Shown here: positions 1 through 7,976 of the stretch, piece by piece
Numbering within the stretch: position 1 is the stretch's first letter
How the letters are laid out: each line of letters starts with the position of its first letter
NCBI GenBank assembly: GCA_020725265.1
Contig: DYFK01000003.1
Coordinates: forward strand, 1 to 64,000
Reading direction: 5' to 3'
DNA from: Hydrogenophilus sp.
GTDB lineage: Bacteria; Pseudomonadota; Gammaproteobacteria; Burkholderiales; Thiobacillaceae
Length of the DNA: 64,000 bases
The notes under the pieces: model-generated
Databases searched by the model: none
Seen by the model: the letters and a program-made list of their open reading frames with translations, nothing else
What the model was told of the DNA's origin: nothing
Program-made: the position numbers and the translations under genes

Positions 1-92
1 GCCAGGCTCTCCGTCGGGTTCGCCGACCACGCCAGCGGGCTCAGCACCCCCAGCGTCAGCCCCAGCGACAACACCTTCAATCCTTTGCGCAT
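1..92 (-). CDS. Secreted protein, 5' end only
   Basis: Only the first 30 or so codons are inside the window; the gene runs off the left edge. The ATG is preceded by GGAGAAG at a normal distance. The visible residues make a Sec signal peptide: basic start (Met-Arg-Lys-Gly-Leu-Lys), a hydrophobic core over residues 7-20 and a likely cleavage after Ala24 (AWSA). The mature part is too short to assign. It lies downstream of napB on the same strand but is separated by 154 bases that carry their own FNR-type promoter, so it is probably a separately started, oxygen-regulated periplasmic protein linked to nitrate respiration. That link is inferred from position only. Confidence 0.6.
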   Translation of the reverse strand, partial: MRKGLKVLSLGLTLGVLSPLAWSANPTESL

Positions 93-122
93 CGTCTTCT
101 CCAGGTTCGTTTGTCATGATGA

Positions 123-193
123 CGAAGGGAATGGCCGTACCGGCTTAATCCCTTCGCCGTCTAGGGGCGGATAGTAGAAACGACATAGCCCCT
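123..193 (-). other. Two stem-loops between napB and the next gene
   Basis: Two inverted repeats lie in the leader of the gene that starts at 92. The first (163-193) has six-base arms AGGGGC and GCCCCT. The second has eight-base arms CGAAGGGA (123-130) and TCCCTTCG (149-156) with an inner GCCG/CGGC stem. Neither is followed by a T-run on the minus strand, so they are not convincing terminators; they could be leader RNA structures or processing signals. Confidence 0.35.
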
Positions 194-213
194 GCTTCCT
201 TGATAGCCATCAA
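171..213 (-). promoter_or_regulatory. FNR/ANR-type box and -10 for the left-edge gene
   Basis: The perfect palindrome TTGAT-AGCC-ATCAA (200-213) matches the FNR/ANR consensus. A -10-like TACTAT sits at 176-171 on the minus strand. The box centre (206.5) is about 33 bases upstream of the -10 centre, the geometry of a class II activated promoter with the site near -41.5. This gives a leader of roughly 70 bases before the ATG at 92. Confidence 0.65.
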
Positions 214-246
214 CTTTTACCGATTCGCCAGACGCATCCGGCGCGT

Positions 247-705
247 TCACGGGGCCTTCTGGAAGGTGTTGTCGACCAGCGTGGCGGCTTCGGTCTGCGG
301 CGCATGGCACAGCGTGCAGACGTAGCGGTTGTTGGCGACAGCCAGATCCTTGCCGGAGCCGATGTAATGGCTGGCCGACATCGGCGTTGGCTTGCCGCTT
401 TGCTTGTTGCCGATCTTGTCCGGCTCTTCGTGGCACTCCAGGCATTTGTTGAGCCGGGCATTGACCGGCAGGTAGCGATCCACCCGGTGCGGGATTTGTG
501 GCGGCGCCTCCTCCCAGGCGCGTGGCAGCACGCCCGCCACCTTGGGGTCGAGATCGCGGTATTCGAACGCCGCCGGCGCCGGCACGTCGAACACGCTGAC
601 CTGCGACAGCCCAAGACTGTCATCGAGCACGGCGAGGTCTCCGGTCGCGGAGCAGGCCACGGTGAAAGCCGCCAGCGAGGCAACCAGCATGAGCTTGTGT
701 TTCAT
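247..705 (-). CDS. napB: Periplasmic nitrate reductase, dihaem cytochrome c subunit NapB
   Basis: NapB passes electrons from the quinol-oxidising partner to NapA in the periplasm. The 152-residue product has two CxxCH haem-binding motifs, CLECH (Cys88-His92) and CTLCH (Cys130-His134), plus upstream histidines (His73, His113) that can act as distal ligands, as in known NapB. The N-terminus is an export signal; Thr-Val-Ala-Cys18 resembles a weak lipobox, so lipid anchoring is possible but unproven. The ATG at 705 follows GGGAG and lies 17 bases after the napA stop, so napA and napB form one transcript. No napC, napD, napF, napG or napH gene is visible next to it. Confidence 0.92.
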   Translation of the reverse strand: MKHKLMLVASLAAFTVACSATGDLAVLDDSLGLSQVSVFDVPAPAAFEYRDLDPKVAGVLPRAWEEAPPQIPHRVDRYLPVNARLNKCLECHEEPDKIGNKQSGKPTPMSASHYIGSGKDLAVANNRYVCTLCHAPQTEAATLVDNTFQKAP

Positions 706-722
706 CTGCGTTCTCCCGGCAA

Positions 723-3464
723 TCAAACCTTGTAGACCTTGACGGCGCTCTTCTTGTAATCGCTCTCTTTCGAGATCGGACAAGCGGCATCCGTGCAGAT
801 CTTGTTGACCAGCACGCCCTCGTCGAAGAACGCGGCATACACCGTGCCCCGTGGCATGGTGTTGCGGCCGCCGGTTTCCACGCGAATCTGGATCTTTCCC
901 CGGCGCGATTCCAGCCACGCCAGATCGTTGCGCTTGAGGCCGCGTTTTTTCGCGTCGTCGGGGTGCATCCACATCACCGCGGCGGGTACGGCCCGGTGCA
1001 ACTCCGGCACGCGCCGGGTCATGGTGCCGGTATGCCAGTGCTCCAGCACGCGGCCGGTGCAGAACATCAGGTCGTAGTTGGCATCCGGCATTTCCACCGG
1101 CGCGGCGTAGGGACGGAAGAAGATCTTGGCCTTGCCCGCCACGCTGACCGGCTTGGGGTCCGTCACCTTGTCGAGGTCGCCGGTGGGAATCGCCTTGAAC
1201 AGCTTGCCGTAGAACTCGAAGCCGGCGCCCTTCTTCACATACGGGTCGTACTGCTCGTTGAAGCGCCAGGGCGTTTCCTTGCCGTTCACCACCGGCCACT
1301 TCAGACCGCGCACGTCATCGCCGTGGTAAACGTCGAAATCCGCAAGATCCTTGCCGACGCCGCGGCCGAAGGCGACGTATTCCTGCCAGATCGCCTTTTC
1401 CGGGAACCAGCCATCACCAAGCTGGTTGGCAATATGGTTGTCGCGTCCCTTGGCGACGGCATCGGGCCATTTCACCTTGAGGTTGCCGGGCGTGGCGAAC
1501 AACACCTTGTACAGGCTGTCTTCCGGCGAATAGCCCAGCTTCACGGCCTCATCGAGCACGCTGGGCAGCTTGCCGTCCTCGTAGCCGGCCACCTTCAGAC
1601 CCGGTACTTTCTGTTCGCCCCAGAACTCCTTGATCTTGAAGCGTTTGGCGAACTCCATGGCCTGCCACATGTCGCCCCGGGCCAGCCCAGGCGGTTGCAC
1701 CGACTGCCGCCAGTGCTGGGTACGGCGCTCGGCGTTGCCGTAGCTGCCCCATTTCTCGAAGATCATCGCCGCCGGCAGGATGAGATCGGCAACCTTGGCG
1801 GAGACGCCGGGATAGGCTTCGGAGACGACGATGAAATTGTCGAGTTCGCGCGCCGCTTTCAGCCAGTGATTGATGTTGGGATGCGACTGGAACGGATTGT
1901 TGGCCGCCACCCACAGCCATTTCACGCCGCCGTCCTCGAGGTCGCGCAGGATCTTGCCGTAGAACGAGCCGATGTGCGGATTCAGCGTCCTGGCCGGCAG
2001 ACCCCATTGCTTCTCGGTGTATTCGCGGTGCACCGGGTTGGGGATCAACCGGTCGGAAGGCAGGCGGTGGCAGAACATGCCCACCTCGCGCGCGGTACCG
2101 CAAGCCGAGGGCTGGCCGGTGAGCGAGAAGGCGCCGTTGCCGGGTTGGCTCTGCTTACCCAGCAACAGGTGGTTCATGTAGCACTGCTCGTTGACCCAGG
2201 TGCCGCGCACGCTCTGGTTGAAGCCCATGGTCCAGAACGACACGACCTTGCGGTTGGCGTCGATGTAATAGTCGGCCAGTTGCTTGAGTTTGGCCTTGTA
2301 TTGGTCGAGCGGCTCATCGACATCGCCCTTCGACATCGCCGCGACGAAATCGAGCGTGTAGGGCTCCACCGCGCGCTTGAAGTCCTCGAAGCTGATCTGC
2401 CAGTGCGCGCCGGGGTTGCCCGTGTTCTTCTGCTCCACCAGCTCGCCCTCCTTGCGGCGCTGGGCGATGGCCTCGTCGCGGTCGAGCCTGACCCGCAACT
2501 CCTTGGCCTGGATGTCCTTTTCCGCCGGGAACGCGTACTTGTCGGTGGGACGCATGCCGTAACCGATGTCGTAGGGGCCAGTGACGAACACGCAGTGCTT
2601 GTCGACGAAATCCTTGTTCACCGCGTTGCGGGCAATGATCTCGCGGGCGATGTAGTTCTGGATCGCCAGGTCGGTCTGCGGCTTGAAAATGATTTCCAGG
2701 TCCGCGATGTCCGACGACATGTTGCGGTAGGTGGTCAGATTGACGATCCGACAATCCTTGTGCCCCAGCCGCCGGTCGGTGATGCGCGACCACAGGATCG
2801 GGTGCATCTCCGCCATGTTGGCGCCCCACAGCACCATGGTGTCGGTGTATTCGATGTCGTCGTAGTTGCCGGCCGGCTCGTCGGTGCCGAACACGCTGTA
2901 GAACGCCGCCACCGCGCTGGCCATGCAGTTGCGGGCGTTGGGGTCGATGTTGTTGCTGCGCCAGCCAGCCTTGAACAGCTTGTTGAAGGCATAGCCTTCC
3001 TGGATGGTCTTCTGCGCCGAGGCAAGCATCGCGACCCCGGTCGGACCCTTCTCGGCGTAGACACGACGGAACTGGCGCTCCATCTCGTCGAACGCCTGTT
3101 CCCAGGACACCGGCACGAACTTGCCCTTCTTGTCGAACTTGCCGTTGGTCATGCGCATCAAGGGCTGCGTCAGACGGTCCTTGCCGTACATGATCTTGCC
3201 GTTGAAATAGCCCTTGACACAGTTCAGGCCGCGGTTGACCGGCGCCTTGGGGTCGCCCTTGGTCGCCACCACGCGGCCATCCTTGGTCGCCACCATGATG
3301 CCGCAACCGGTACCACAGAAACGGCAGACCGATTTGTCCCATTGCCAGCCCTGCTCCGCCGCGCGCGCCTGGGCGGCGGCTTCCCTGGACAGCGGCATGC
3401 CAACGGTCGCCGCCGTGGCCGCCGCGACACCGGATTTCAAGAAATCGCGTCGAGTCCCATCCAT
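723..3464 (-). CDS. napA: Periplasmic nitrate reductase catalytic subunit NapA (long form)
   Basis: NapA reduces nitrate to nitrite in the periplasm with a bis-MGD molybdenum cofactor and a [4Fe-4S] cluster. A twin-arginine signal (RRDFLK, residues 5-10) starts the 913-residue protein. Cys47, Cys50, Cys54 and Cys82 (CRFCGTGC plus a distal Cys) hold the cluster, and Cys180 in [10 protein letters not shown] is the expected Mo ligand. Most proteobacterial NapA proteins have about 830 residues. The extra length here includes a charged insert near residues 300-350, and, from memory, both the insert and the flanking motifs resemble the roughly 920-residue NapA of Campylobacter-type bacteria more than the E. 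coli or Paracoccus type. It precedes napB in an operon driven by an FNR-type promoter. Confidence 0.95.
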   Translation of the reverse strand: MDGTRRDFLKSGVAAATAATVGMPLSREAAAQARAAEQGWQWDKSVCRFCGTGCGIMVATKDGRVVATKGDPKAPVNRGLNCVKGYFNGKIMYGKDRLTQPLMRMTNGKFDKKGKFVPVSWEQAFDEMERQFRRVYAEKGPTGVAMLASAQKTIQEGYAFNKLFKAGWRSNNIDPNARNCMASAVAAFYSVFGTDEPAGNYDDIEYTDTMVLWGANMAEMHPILWSRITDRRLGHKDCRIVNLTTYRNMSSDIADLEIIFKPQTDLAIQNYIAREIIARNAVNKDFVDKHCVFVTGPYDIGYGMRPTDKYAFPAEKDIQAKELRVRLDRDEAIAQRRKEGELVEQKNTGNPGAHWQISFEDFKRAVEPYTLDFVAAMSKGDVDEPLDQYKAKLKQLADYYIDANRKVVSFWTMGFNQSVRGTWVNEQCYMNHLLLGKQSQPGNGAFSLTGQPSACGTAREVGMFCHRLPSDRLIPNPVHREYTEKQWGLPARTLNPHIGSFYGKILRDLEDGGVKWLWVAANNPFQSHPNINHWLKAARELDNFIVVSEAYPGVSAKVADLILPAAMIFEKWGSYGNAERRTQHWRQSVQPPGLARGDMWQAMEFAKRFKIKEFWGEQKVPGLKVAGYEDGKLPSVLDEAVKLGYSPEDSLYKVLFATPGNLKVKWPDAVAKGRDNHIANQLGDGWFPEKAIWQEYVAFGRGVGKDLADFDVYHGDDVRGLKWPVVNGKETPWRFNEQYDPYVKKGAGFEFYGKLFKAIPTGDLDKVTDPKPVSVAGKAKIFFRPYAAPVEMPDANYDLMFCTGRVLEHWHTGTMTRRVPELHRAVPAAVMWMHPDDAKKRGLKRNDLAWLESRRGKIQIRVETGGRNTMPRGTVYAAFFDEGVLVNKICTDAACPISKESDYKKSAVKVYKV

Positions 3465-3500
3465 TGCCCATTCTCCTCATGAGGTCGATTCGGGCTTTGC

Positions 3501-3542
3501 ATGGTAGGGACGTACCGACTCACACCCTTTGACGCGCGTCAA
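3501..3542 (-). promoter_or_regulatory. napAB promoter with FNR/Dnr/FixK-type box
   Basis: The perfect 14-base palindrome TTGAC-GCGC-GTCAA spans 3529-3542. A -10-like TACCAT is at 3506-3501 on the minus strand. The centre-to-centre distance of 32 bases places the box at about -41.5 from a start near 3494, as at class II FNR promoters, with a 30-base leader to the napA ATG. The C/G at the inner half-site position differs from the FNR consensus (T/A) and is more usual for Dnr/NnrR or FixK-type members of the family. Confidence 0.7.
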
Positions 3543-3618
3543 GTAACGGGTTGCCGGACCGGAAGCGGGATAACGAACAAGAAACCCGGGATGGAAAAAC
3601 GCGAGACCGAGTCAGAAG

Positions 3619-3656
3619 GCGAACGCCGTGCCCGCTTGCGCGGACGCGGCGTTCGC
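3619..3656 (-). terminator. Hairpin downstream of pbpG
   Basis: Perfect ten-base arms GCGAACGCCG (3619-3628) and CGGCGTTCGC (3647-3656) enclose an 18-base loop with a further CCGC/GCGG stem. It lies 20 bases after the pbpG stop, on the way to the napA promoter. The T-rich tract after it on the minus strand is poor, so termination may be weak or Rho-assisted. Confidence 0.5.
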
Positions 3657-3676
3657 GAGTGGTGATCCGAGGTGAA

Positions 3677-4756
3677 TCAGACCGAGTTGCGGTGATCGTT
3701 ACCGATTTCGGCCGGCTCGCCGCCGTGCTCGAGCCAGTCGCGGATGCGGTTGGCGTCGCCAATGCGGCTCCATTTGCCGTGGGCGTCGAGCAGCACGATG
3801 ATCACCTTCTGCTCGGCGATGCGGGTCTGCATGACCAGACAGTGTCCGGCCTCGTTGATGTAGCCGGTCTTGGACACACCGATGTCCCAATCCTGGTCGC
3901 GGGTCAGGCTGTTGGTGTTGTTGAAGGCGACGTGGCGCTCGATCGGCGTCGAAATCTTGCGGATCTTGCCGTTCTGCTTGACCTTGACCACCTTGGTCCC
4001 CGGCACCGAAACGTCATAGCTGCCGGTCGTGGAAACCCGGCGGATCAAGGGGTAGCGATAGGCCGCATCGACCATGCGCGCGAGATCGGCCGCGGTCGCC
4101 CGATTGCCACTGTGCAGGCCAGTGCCGTCGACGAAATGCGCGTCCTTCATGCCGATCTCGCGCGCCTTTCGATTCATCGCCGCGACGAAGGCGACGCGCC
4201 CCCCCGGATACGCGCGCGTCAGCGCGGAAGCGGCGCGGTTCTCCGACGCGATCAGGGCCAGGTTCAGTAATTCCTCGCGGGTCAGGCGCGTGCCCATGGG
4301 CAGGCGCGAACCGGTGCCCTTGATCCGGTCGATGTCTTCCTCGTTGATGACGATCTCGTCGCCAAGCGGCAGACCGGCATCGAGCGTGACCATGGCGGTC
4401 ATCAGCTTGGTGATCGAGGCGATCGAGGTGGGAACATCGACGTTCTTGGCGTACAACGCCTCGCCGGTGCGTTGATCCAGCACCAGCGCGGCGGCCGAGC
4501 GCAGACCGAGCTCATCGAGCGGCCAGCTCTTGTCGTAGGCGACGTGCATCGCCCGAAGCGGCGTCATCACCGGCTTGGCGGCAACGGCCGTGGCTTTCTT
4601 CCTGCTTTGCTTGGCGGTACCCGACCCGGCCTTCTTGACCTGGCCGGTCTTCACCCCGGCTTTCGCCTTGTCCTGCGCCGCGCGCGCGTCCGGCACGCCC
4701 GGCATGGACACCGCGAACAGAAAAACCAAAGCGAGCGGAAGCAGCGATTTCTTCAA
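3677..4756 (-). CDS. pbpG: D-alanyl-D-alanine endopeptidase (PBP7 family)
   Basis: This periplasmic serine peptidase of the S11 family would cut cross-links in peptidoglycan. All three active-site motifs are present: SITK (Ser114-Lys117), SEN in the middle, and KTG within SKTGYINEAG. A Sec signal occupies residues 1-26, followed by a Lys/Ala-rich linker to about residue 60 before the catalytic domain. I start it at TTG 4756, because GGGGTGA precedes it and the signal peptide then begins at the N-terminus. A longer TTG start at 4822 is possible but would fall inside the predicted promoter and place 22 odd residues before the signal. Product about 359 residues. Confidence 0.88.
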   Translation of the reverse strand: MKKSLLPLALVFLFAVSMPGVPDARAAQDKAKAGVKTGQVKKAGSGTAKQSRKKATAVAAKPVMTPLRAMHVAYDKSWPLDELGLRSAAALVLDQRTGEALYAKNVDVPTSIASITKLMTAMVTLDAGLPLGDEIVINEEDIDRIKGTGSRLPMGTRLTREELLNLALIASENRAASALTRAYPGGRVAFVAAMNRKAREIGMKDAHFVDGTGLHSGNRATAADLARMVDAAYRYPLIRRVSTTGSYDVSVPGTKVVKVKQNGKIRKISTPIERHVAFNNTNSLTRDQDWDIGVSKTGYINEAGHCLVMQTRIAEQKVIIVLLDAHGKWSRIGDANRIRDWLEHGGEPAEIGNDHRNSV

Positions 4757-4793
4757 TTTGTCACCCCAGCGACCGGAGCCAATCCATAAAAAC

Positions 4794-4822
4794 ACTGTAG
4801 TAGCTATCGACGGTTGCGACAA
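4794..4822 (-). promoter_or_regulatory. Candidate sigma-70 promoter of pbpG
   Basis: TTGTCG (4822-4817) and TACAGT (4799-4794) are separated by 17 bases, each matching four of six consensus bases. The expected start near 4787 is about 30 bases before the TTG start at 4756. Confidence 0.45.
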
Positions 4823-4861
4823 AATCTTTAGAAAACACTTTAACTTTTCCGCGAGTCAGGC

Positions 4862-5710
4862 TCAGCGCCGGCCGATCACGCCTTCCAGGGTCTTCATCAG
4901 ATCGCCCGGCAACAGGACGGTACGACTGCCATCGGCGCTCGCCATGTCCTTGAGCGCGGAAATGTACTTCTCGCCCAGCAGGTACATGGCCGGCAGTTCC
5001 TTCTCCGGCAACGCCAGCGCCACCAGTTTGATCGCCTCGGCGCTGGCGGTGGCCAGGCGTACCTGTACCTCGGCGTCGCGCTTGGCGGCTTCCAGCCGGG
5101 CCTCGGCCTCCAGGATCGCGGCCTGCTTGTCGCCTTCCGCGCGTGTCACCGTGGCCTTGCGCTCACGTTCGGCGGCGGCCTGCATTTCCATGGATTTCTG
5201 CATGGTCGGCGACGGTTTGATGTCCTGGATTTCCACGGACTTCAGGGTCAGGCCCCAGTCGGCGACGTCATCGGCGATGGAGTTCTTCAGACGGGTCTTG
5301 ATCTGGTCGCGGCTGGACAGGGCCTGGTCCAGCTCCATGTCGCCGATGATCGCGCGCAGACTGGTCTGCACCAGGTTCATCACCGCCATCTGGAAGTTGG
5401 TGACGCCGTAGACCGCGCTCTGGGTATCCGTGACCTTGACGAAGGCGATGGCGTTGGTGATCAGCACGGCGTTGTCGCGGGTGATCACTTCCTGCTGCGG
5501 GATGTCCATGATCAGGTCCTTGGTGGTGACCTTGTAGGCGACGTTGTCGATATAGGGCACCAGGATGTGCAGACCGGGCATCAGCGTCTTCAGATACTTG
5601 CCGAGGCGTTCGACCACCCACTCCTCGCCCTGCGGCACGATGCGCACGCCCTTCCACAGGGTCATGAACAGGAAGACGACTAGTACGATGGATACGATTT
5701 CGCCGGCCAT
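4862..5710 (-). CDS. qmcA: SPFH/stomatin-like membrane protein (QmcA type)
   Basis: A 282-residue membrane-anchored scaffold protein of the SPFH/Band 7 family. Residues 3-20 form the single N-terminal membrane segment. The SPFH domain follows (about 20-185), with the typical stretches WVVERLGKY and DIPQQEVITRDN. An Ala/Glu/Lys-rich coiled coil of AEGDKQAAILEAEARLEAAK type lies around 190-230. Proteins of this kind oligomerise into membrane microdomains and affect the stability of membrane proteins. It is co-directional with nfeD and 30 bases downstream of it, the usual stomatin-nfeD partnership. Confidence 0.9.
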   Translation of the reverse strand: MAGEIVSIVLVVFLFMTLWKGVRIVPQGEEWVVERLGKYLKTLMPGLHILVPYIDNVAYKVTTKDLIMDIPQQEVITRDNAVLITNAIAFVKVTDTQSAVYGVTNFQMAVMNLVQTSLRAIIGDMELDQALSSRDQIKTRLKNSIADDVADWGLTLKSVEIQDIKPSPTMQKSMEMQAAAERERKATVTRAEGDKQAAILEAEARLEAAKRDAEVQVRLATASAEAIKLVALALPEKELPAMYLLGEKYISALKDMASADGSRTVLLPGDLMKTLEGVIGRR

Positions 5711-5740
5711 TGCGCTACTCCTTGACGTTGACGTTATGGA

Positions 5741-6178
5741 TCAGAGTTTTTCGATCTTGAGGGTCTGGCCGAGGACATCGACGACACGCGCCTTGTCACC
5801 CGCCGGAATCGGACTGTCCGCCACCGCCGGCCAGCGATCGTCGCCGAGCACCGGCCGCTGGAACAGGATCTCGCCCTGGCCCAGCTCGCTGACCGGACGC
5901 GTGACCAGACCGACCACGCCGAGCGCGCCTTCCTTGGACTGGCCCGCGCGGGTGCGATTGGGATTGCGGAAATATTTCATCCAGATGAAGACCATCAGGC
6001 CGGACGCGACCGCCCACGACAGCAGTTGCGCGGCCATGGGCAGCGGAAAAATCGCCGTGAGCAGGCCCATGAGCAGCGCGCCCATGCCGAACCAGACCAG
6101 ATAGAACGCCGGGATCAGCAATTCGGTGCCGATCAGCACCAAGCCGAGGATCACCCAATGCCACCAGTACAAGTCCAT
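5741..6178 (-). CDS. NfeD-like membrane protein, partner of the SPFH protein
   Basis: A short-form NfeD protein (145 residues). Three closely spaced hydrophobic segments fill residues 6-70 and are followed by a soluble beta-rich OB-fold domain ending in a V-[DE]-V-x-G-x-x-L-like motif (VVDVLGQTLKIEKL). The function of the family is known mainly through its genomic pairing with SPFH proteins, as here, with qmcA immediately downstream. GGGAGGCAGG before the ATG is a strong ribosome site. I see no long-form ClpP-like protease domain. Confidence 0.88.
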   Translation of the reverse strand: MDLYWWHWVILGLVLIGTELLIPAFYLVWFGMGALLMGLLTAIFPLPMAAQLLSWAVASGLMVFIWMKYFRNPNRTRAGQSKEGALGVVGLVTRPVSELGQGEILFQRPVLGDDRWPAVADSPIPAGDKARVVDVLGQTLKIEKL

Positions 6179-6249
6179 CCTGCCTCCCGCGCGCCAACGA
6201 ATGCATGAGGCGGCATTGTGCCAGAGCGACGCGCGCCGGGTGTTTCAAT

Positions 6250-7773
6250 CTATCGGGCCGGCGCCAGCGGAATCCGGCCGATCTTCATGCGCCATTCGCG
6301 CGGCCCGGTTTCGTGCACCGACTCGCCGCGGCTGTCCACCGCGACGGTGACCGGCATGTCCTCCACCACGAATTCGTGGATGGCTTCCATGCCCAGTTCC
6401 GGGAAGGCGAGCACCCGCGCCGCCTTGATCGCCTTCGACACCAGGTAGGCGGCGCCACCGACGGCGATGCAGTAGACGCCGCCATGCGCCTTGATCGAGG
6501 CGATCGCCTCCGGCCCGCGTTCCGACTTGCCGACCATGCCGATCAAGCCGACCGACTCGCCCAACATCAGGTCGGTGAACTTGTCCATGCGCGTCGCCGT
6601 GGTCGGACCGGCCGGGCCGACCGCCTCGTCGCCGACCGCGTCGACCGGACCGACGTAGTAGATGAAGCGACCATGGAAATCGACCGGCAACGGCTCGCCG
6701 CGAGCGACCAGGTCGGCGATCTTCTTGTGCGCGGCGTCGCGCCCGGTGAGCAGGCGGCCGGACAGCAGCAGCCGATCGCCGGCGCGCCAGCCCGCGATGT
6801 CGGCGCGGGTCAGCGTATCCAGGTTCACCCGTCGCGATCCGGCCGGGCCATCCCACGCCACCTCGGGCCATTCCGACAATGGCGGTGGCGTGAAACGGGC
6901 AGGACCGGAACCGTCCAGCGTGAAATGGATGTGGCGGGTCGCCGCGCAATTGGGGATCAGTCCGACCGGCAGCGAGGCCGCGTGCGTCGGATAGTCCAGG
7001 ATCTTCACGTCGAGCACCGTGGTCAGACCGCCCAGTCCCTGCGCGCCGATGCCCAGCGCGTTGGCCTTGTCGAACAGTTCCAGACGCAGTTCCTCGACGC
7101 GGCTGGCCGGGCCGCGCGCGCGCAGTTCCTGGATATCGATCGTGTCCAGCAGCGCCTCCTTGGCCATCAGCAGCGCCTTTTCCGGCGAACCGCCGATACC
7201 GATGCCGAGGATGCCGGGCGGGCACCAGCCGGCGCCCATCCTGGGTAATTGCTCCAGCACCCAGTCGACGATGGAGTCCGAAGGATTGAGCACCGCGAAG
7301 CGCGCCTTGTTCTCCGAGCCGCCGCCCTTGGCGGCGATGCGCACGTCCACCCCGTCGCCGGGCACCAGCTCGACGTAGACCACCGCCGGCGTGTTGTCGC
7401 GCGTGTTGCGCCGCGCGCCGGCCGGGTCGGCCAGCACCGAGGCGCGCAGCGGGTTGTCGGGATGGGTGTAGGCGCGCCGCACGCCCTCGTCGACCATGGC
7501 CTGCACGCTCATGCCGCCGTCGAAGCGGGCGTCCATGCCGGCCCTGACGAAGGCCACCACCATGCCGGTGTCCTGGCAGATCGGCCGATGCCCTTCCGCG
7601 CTCATGCGCGAATTGATCAGGATCTGCGCCAGCGCGTCCTTGGCGGCGGGCGATTCCTCGCGCGCCCAGGCCGCCTTCACCGCCCGCACGAAATCCAGCG
7701 GGTGGTAATAGGAAATGAATTGCAACGCGTCGGCGACGCTCTGGATGAAGTCTTCCTGACGGATCGTGCTCAT
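6250..7773 (-). CDS. fumA: Class I (iron-sulfur) fumarate hydratase
   Basis: This 507-residue enzyme combines the two halves of iron-sulfur hydro-lyases: an N-terminal alpha domain (about 1-290) with cluster cysteines in CQDTGM, NCAATRH and the Cys of GWCPPGILGIGIGG, and a C-terminal beta domain (about 320-507). It would interconvert fumarate and malate. Class I fumarases often also hydrate mesaconate to (S)-citramalate. The gene is divergent from an operon containing mesaconyl-CoA hydratase and citrate-lyase-like enzymes, which makes mesaconase activity a reasonable inference. I start at the ATG at 7773, which follows AGGAG; an upstream start at 7833 adds 20 residues unlike the family. Confidence 0.92.
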   Translation of the reverse strand: MSTIRQEDFIQSVADALQFISYYHPLDFVRAVKAAWAREESPAAKDALAQILINSRMSAEGHRPICQDTGMVVAFVRAGMDARFDGGMSVQAMVDEGVRRAYTHPDNPLRASVLADPAGARRNTRDNTPAVVYVELVPGDGVDVRIAAKGGGSENKARFAVLNPSDSIVDWVLEQLPRMGAGWCPPGILGIGIGGSPEKALLMAKEALLDTIDIQELRARGPASRVEELRLELFDKANALGIGAQGLGGLTTVLDVKILDYPTHAASLPVGLIPNCAATRHIHFTLDGSGPARFTPPPLSEWPEVAWDGPAGSRRVNLDTLTRADIAGWRAGDRLLLSGRLLTGRDAAHKKIADLVARGEPLPVDFHGRFIYYVGPVDAVGDEAVGPAGPTTATRMDKFTDLMLGESVGLIGMVGKSERGPEAIASIKAHGGVYCIAVGGAAYLVSKAIKAARVLAFPELGMEAIHEFVVEDMPVTVAVDSRGESVHETGPREWRMKIGRIPLAPAR

Positions 7774-7857
7774 GGTGCGCTCCTGTGACCCAGCAAGTAT
7801 GGCCGGGCGACGCCAAGGAGAAAAGCCGACCATGCCACCAGGTTTTCATTGGGTTTT

Positions 7858-7887
7858 TCAATACCCAGGCTTGAAATTATTGTGCAA
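7858..7887 (-). promoter_or_regulatory. Weak candidate promoter for the fumarase gene
   Basis: TTGCAC (7887-7882) and TATTGA (7863-7858) lie 18 bases apart on the minus strand inside the 203-base divergent intergenic region (7774-7976). This is the only AT-rich part of the gap. The plus-strand promoter for the CitE-like operon must also be here, but I cannot pick one with confidence. Confidence 0.3.
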
Positions 7888-7976
7888 TGCAGCAGCCAGT
7901 TCCGGGCTAGCCTGAACGAATACAAGGCGGCGGGCGATCGATCCGTCGCCATCACGAGCGAGACGAGGAGTTCGAC

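Noticed and set aside
963-3482. 839-codon open frame on the plus strand over napA
   Set aside because: Antisense to an unmistakable napA; low-complexity His/Gly/Val/Arg-rich product and no ribosome site, typical of GC-rich codon shadows.
6245-7861. Alternative 538-codon minus-strand frame over the fumarase gene
   Set aside because: Arg/Gly-rich translation in another frame of the same strand; the class I fumarase frame has all cluster motifs.
7871-7895. TTGTGCAA-like motif in the fumarase/CitE-operon divergent region as an operator
   Set aside because: Only one imperfect copy without symmetry beyond chance; I could not tie it to a regulator family.
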